Origin: Shewanella holmiensis
GTDB lineage: Bacteria > Pseudomonadota > Gammaproteobacteria > Enterobacterales > Shewanellaceae
Assembly (NCBI RefSeq): GCF_025370255.1
Contig: NZ_JAMTCD010000022.1
Location: 1-63,829, forward strand
DNA length: 63,829 bases
Reading direction: 5' to 3'
A program made the position numbers and the translations under genes. Of the stretch, positions 63,401 through 63,829 are shown in pieces. Within the stretch, counting starts at the first letter, position 1; each line of letters opens with the position of its first letter. The notes below the pieces were generated by a model, which ran no database searches, had not been told where the DNA came from, and saw only the letters and a list, made by a program, of their open reading frames with translations.

Positions 63401-63829
63401 CATCACCGTGACCAGTGCCGATGGCACGGCCACACACACAGTAACCATCACGATTGTGGGCACTAATGATGCACCTGAGTTCCGCTCAGGCTCAGATGTT
63501 GCTGGTGATACTGCTAACGTGGATGCCTATGATTTTGGTAGCTTAAATGAAGGTGCTAATGTCGGCACTATCGTCGGTACCGTCATTGCTGATGACCCTG
63601 ATACAGGTGATAAATTAACCTACAGCTTTGCCGATGGCTCGTTGACTAATGGTGTATTCACCATCAATGCCACGACGGGTGTCATTACCCTTAATCAAGA
63701 TATCGATGATGCCGATTTGGGCGCGTTCAATTTCAATGTTCTTGTCACCGACAGCACAGGAAAAACAGATACTGCCGCTGTGACCATTGATCTTAGCAAT
63801 GTGAATGATGCCCCAGACGCGATTGCAAA
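60432..63829 (+). CDS. Giant LapA-like repetitive surface adhesin (5' part, open at the right edge)
   Basis: The first 1132 codons of a large adhesin, uninterrupted to the window edge. The N-terminal retention module (about 1-110) includes VLVFDDNARFVITFDDGT and a TAAG site at residues 105-108, the place where LapG-type proteases cut LapA. Then come five near-identical 101-residue cadherin-like repeats (about 164-668), each starting NDSQTIAEDTVATGNVLDND or a variant. Three 118-residue VCBS repeats follow (starting at 673, 791 and 909), and a cadherin-like domain closes the visible part. No signal peptide is present, fitting type I secretion via a C-terminal signal beyond the window. GGGAG lies eight bases before the ATG. 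Expected role: c-di-GMP-controlled attachment and biofilm. Confidence 0.92.
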   Translation, partial: MGTLTTSKTGTLTETQSNISLSADNKLTSVQLGQIIPSESVLVFDDNARFVITFDDGTVYSTDGDTLPQSASSAEIANLDALDEIEALQALIASGEDPTAELPETAAGTPTGNQGDSGFVSLARTGDETIANAGFNTAAQPAAAPLAQDDTPITLNDIPSVLVNDSQTIAEDTVATGNVLDNDSDIDSDLAVVSFEVEGQSYAAGSEVTLENGVLVINADGSYTFTPNENWNGQVPVITYTTNTGLTATLTIEVTPVDDASVLANDSQTIAEDTVATGNVLDNDSDVDSDLAVVSFEVEGQSYAAGSEVTLENGVLVINADGSYTFTPNENWNGSVPVITYTTNTGLTATLNIEVTPVDDTSVLANDNQTIAEDTVATGNVLDNDSDVDSDLAVVSFEVEGQSYAAGSEVTLENGVLVLNADGSYTFTPNENWNGQVPVITYTTNTGLTATLNIEVTPVDDASVLANDSQTIAEDTVATGNVLDNDSDVDSDLAVVSFEVEGQSYAAGTEVTLENGMLVLNADGSYTFTPNENWNGQVPVITYTTNTGITATLTIEVTPVDDPTVAQNDTATTTEDTPVSGNVLDNDNDPDSDLAVVSFEVNGETYTAGNEVELEGGVLVINADGSYTFTPNENWNGQVPVITYTTNTGTTATLTIEVTPVGDPATITVNDTDKGTVTEDGNSDTDAATVETVTGKLDVTDVDNGEAVFQVQTNVADGNYGTFSIDANGNWTYTLNNSHIDVQSLTAGQTLVRTITVTSSDGTASHNVLITIVGANDPADITVTPGNPDSDKGTVTEDGNSDTDAATVETVTGKLDVTDVDNGEAVFQVQTNVADGNYGSFSIDANGNWTYVLNNDHIDVQSLTAGQTLTRDITVTSKDGTATHTVTITIVGANDPADISVGTGNGDSDKGTVTEDGASDNDANTVQTVNGKLDVTDVDTGEAIFQVQTNVADGNYGTFSIDANGNWTYTLNNSHIDVQSLTAGQELIRSITVTSADGTATHTVTITIVGTNDAPEFRSGSDVAGDTANVDAYDFGSLNEGANVGTIVGTVIADDPDTGDKLTYSFADGSLTNGVFTINATTGVITLNQDIDDADLGAFNFNVLVTDSTGKTDTAAVTIDLSNVNDAPDAIA
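60921..62435 (+). repeat. Five tandem 303-bp repeats in the adhesin gene
   Basis: The landmark AATGACA recurs at 60921, 61224, 61527, 61830 and 62133, a constant 303 bases (101 codons). Copies 1-4 are nearly identical at the DNA level; copy 5 is more diverged. This indicates recent expansion or homogenisation by recombination. Confidence 0.95.
62448..63509 (+). repeat. Three tandem 354-bp VCBS repeats in the adhesin gene
   Basis: The landmark encoding DKGTVTEDG recurs at 62448, 62802 and 63156, a constant 354 bases (118 codons). Each unit carries GKLDVTDVD and NVADGNYG(T/S)FSIDANGNW, typical of VCBS domains. Confidence 0.93.

Noticed and set aside
60921..63509. Regular DNA repeats resembling an array
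   Set aside because: Units are 303 and 354 bases, in frame and protein coding; no short repeats with unique spacers, so not CRISPR.

Overview
The window looks like a chromosomal segment of a marine gammaproteobacterium, most consistent with Shewanella. The reasons are a decaheme OmcA/MtrC-family outer-membrane cytochrome, the order yigB-xerC-DUF484-dapF-lysA-lptM / cyaY / cyaA / hemC-hemD-hemX-hemY, a Shewanella-type short inverted-repeat element, and many small lipoproteins of families common in that genus. I see no rRNA, tRNA, phage, CRISPR array or transposase gene. About 54 protein genes are supported, including one 58-residue lipoprotein gene, and two genes are cut by the window edges.

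Layout. 0-5 kb: the end of an unknown gene, a CSS/EAL c-di-GMP phosphodiesterase, an RluA-type pseudouridine synthase, a LON-domain protein, a patatin and a YhcH-family protein. 5.4-7.7 kb: one 766-residue protein fusing cysteine desulfurase, an ETHE1-like persulfide dioxygenase and rhodanese. 7.8-16.6 kb: PhoX, a DEAD-box helicase operon flanked by two paralogous small proteins, a DsbA-like protein, a DUF442-like phosphatase, a glycerophosphodiesterase and MtgA. 16.7-25 kb: a B12-binding radical SAM protein, a MITE-like repeat, a TonB-dependent receptor and an internally duplicated surface lipoprotein. 25-32.5 kb: a BlaI/BlaR-like regulatory pair with a TonB-domain fusion, then an HME-type RND metal efflux pair with small Cys/His-rich proteins. 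33-47.5 kb: ArfB, AroQ, two overlapping LysR regulators, the decaheme cytochrome, an rRNA-methyltransferase-like protein, PhoD, a transglutaminase/TPR lipoprotein, Ohr, a YeeE/YedE pair, a hemerythrin-like RIC/YtfE relative and an AlbA_2 protein. 47.6-60 kb: the conserved housekeeping block. 60.4 kb to the end: the start of a giant LapA-like adhesin, open through the right edge.

The main regulatory result is that four transcription units carry arrays of PhoB-like half-sites with 11-bp spacing in their upstream regions: phoX, the glycerophosphodiesterase, phoD, and the lipoprotein-TonB receptor pair. Three of these are phosphate-scavenging enzymes. This suggests that the fourth, a surface lipoprotein plus receptor with no assigned substrate, is a phosphate-starvation uptake system, possibly for an organophosphate or phosphate-bearing ligand. 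It is the best candidate here for an undescribed system. The triple-fusion persulfide enzyme is the best candidate for an unusual single protein.
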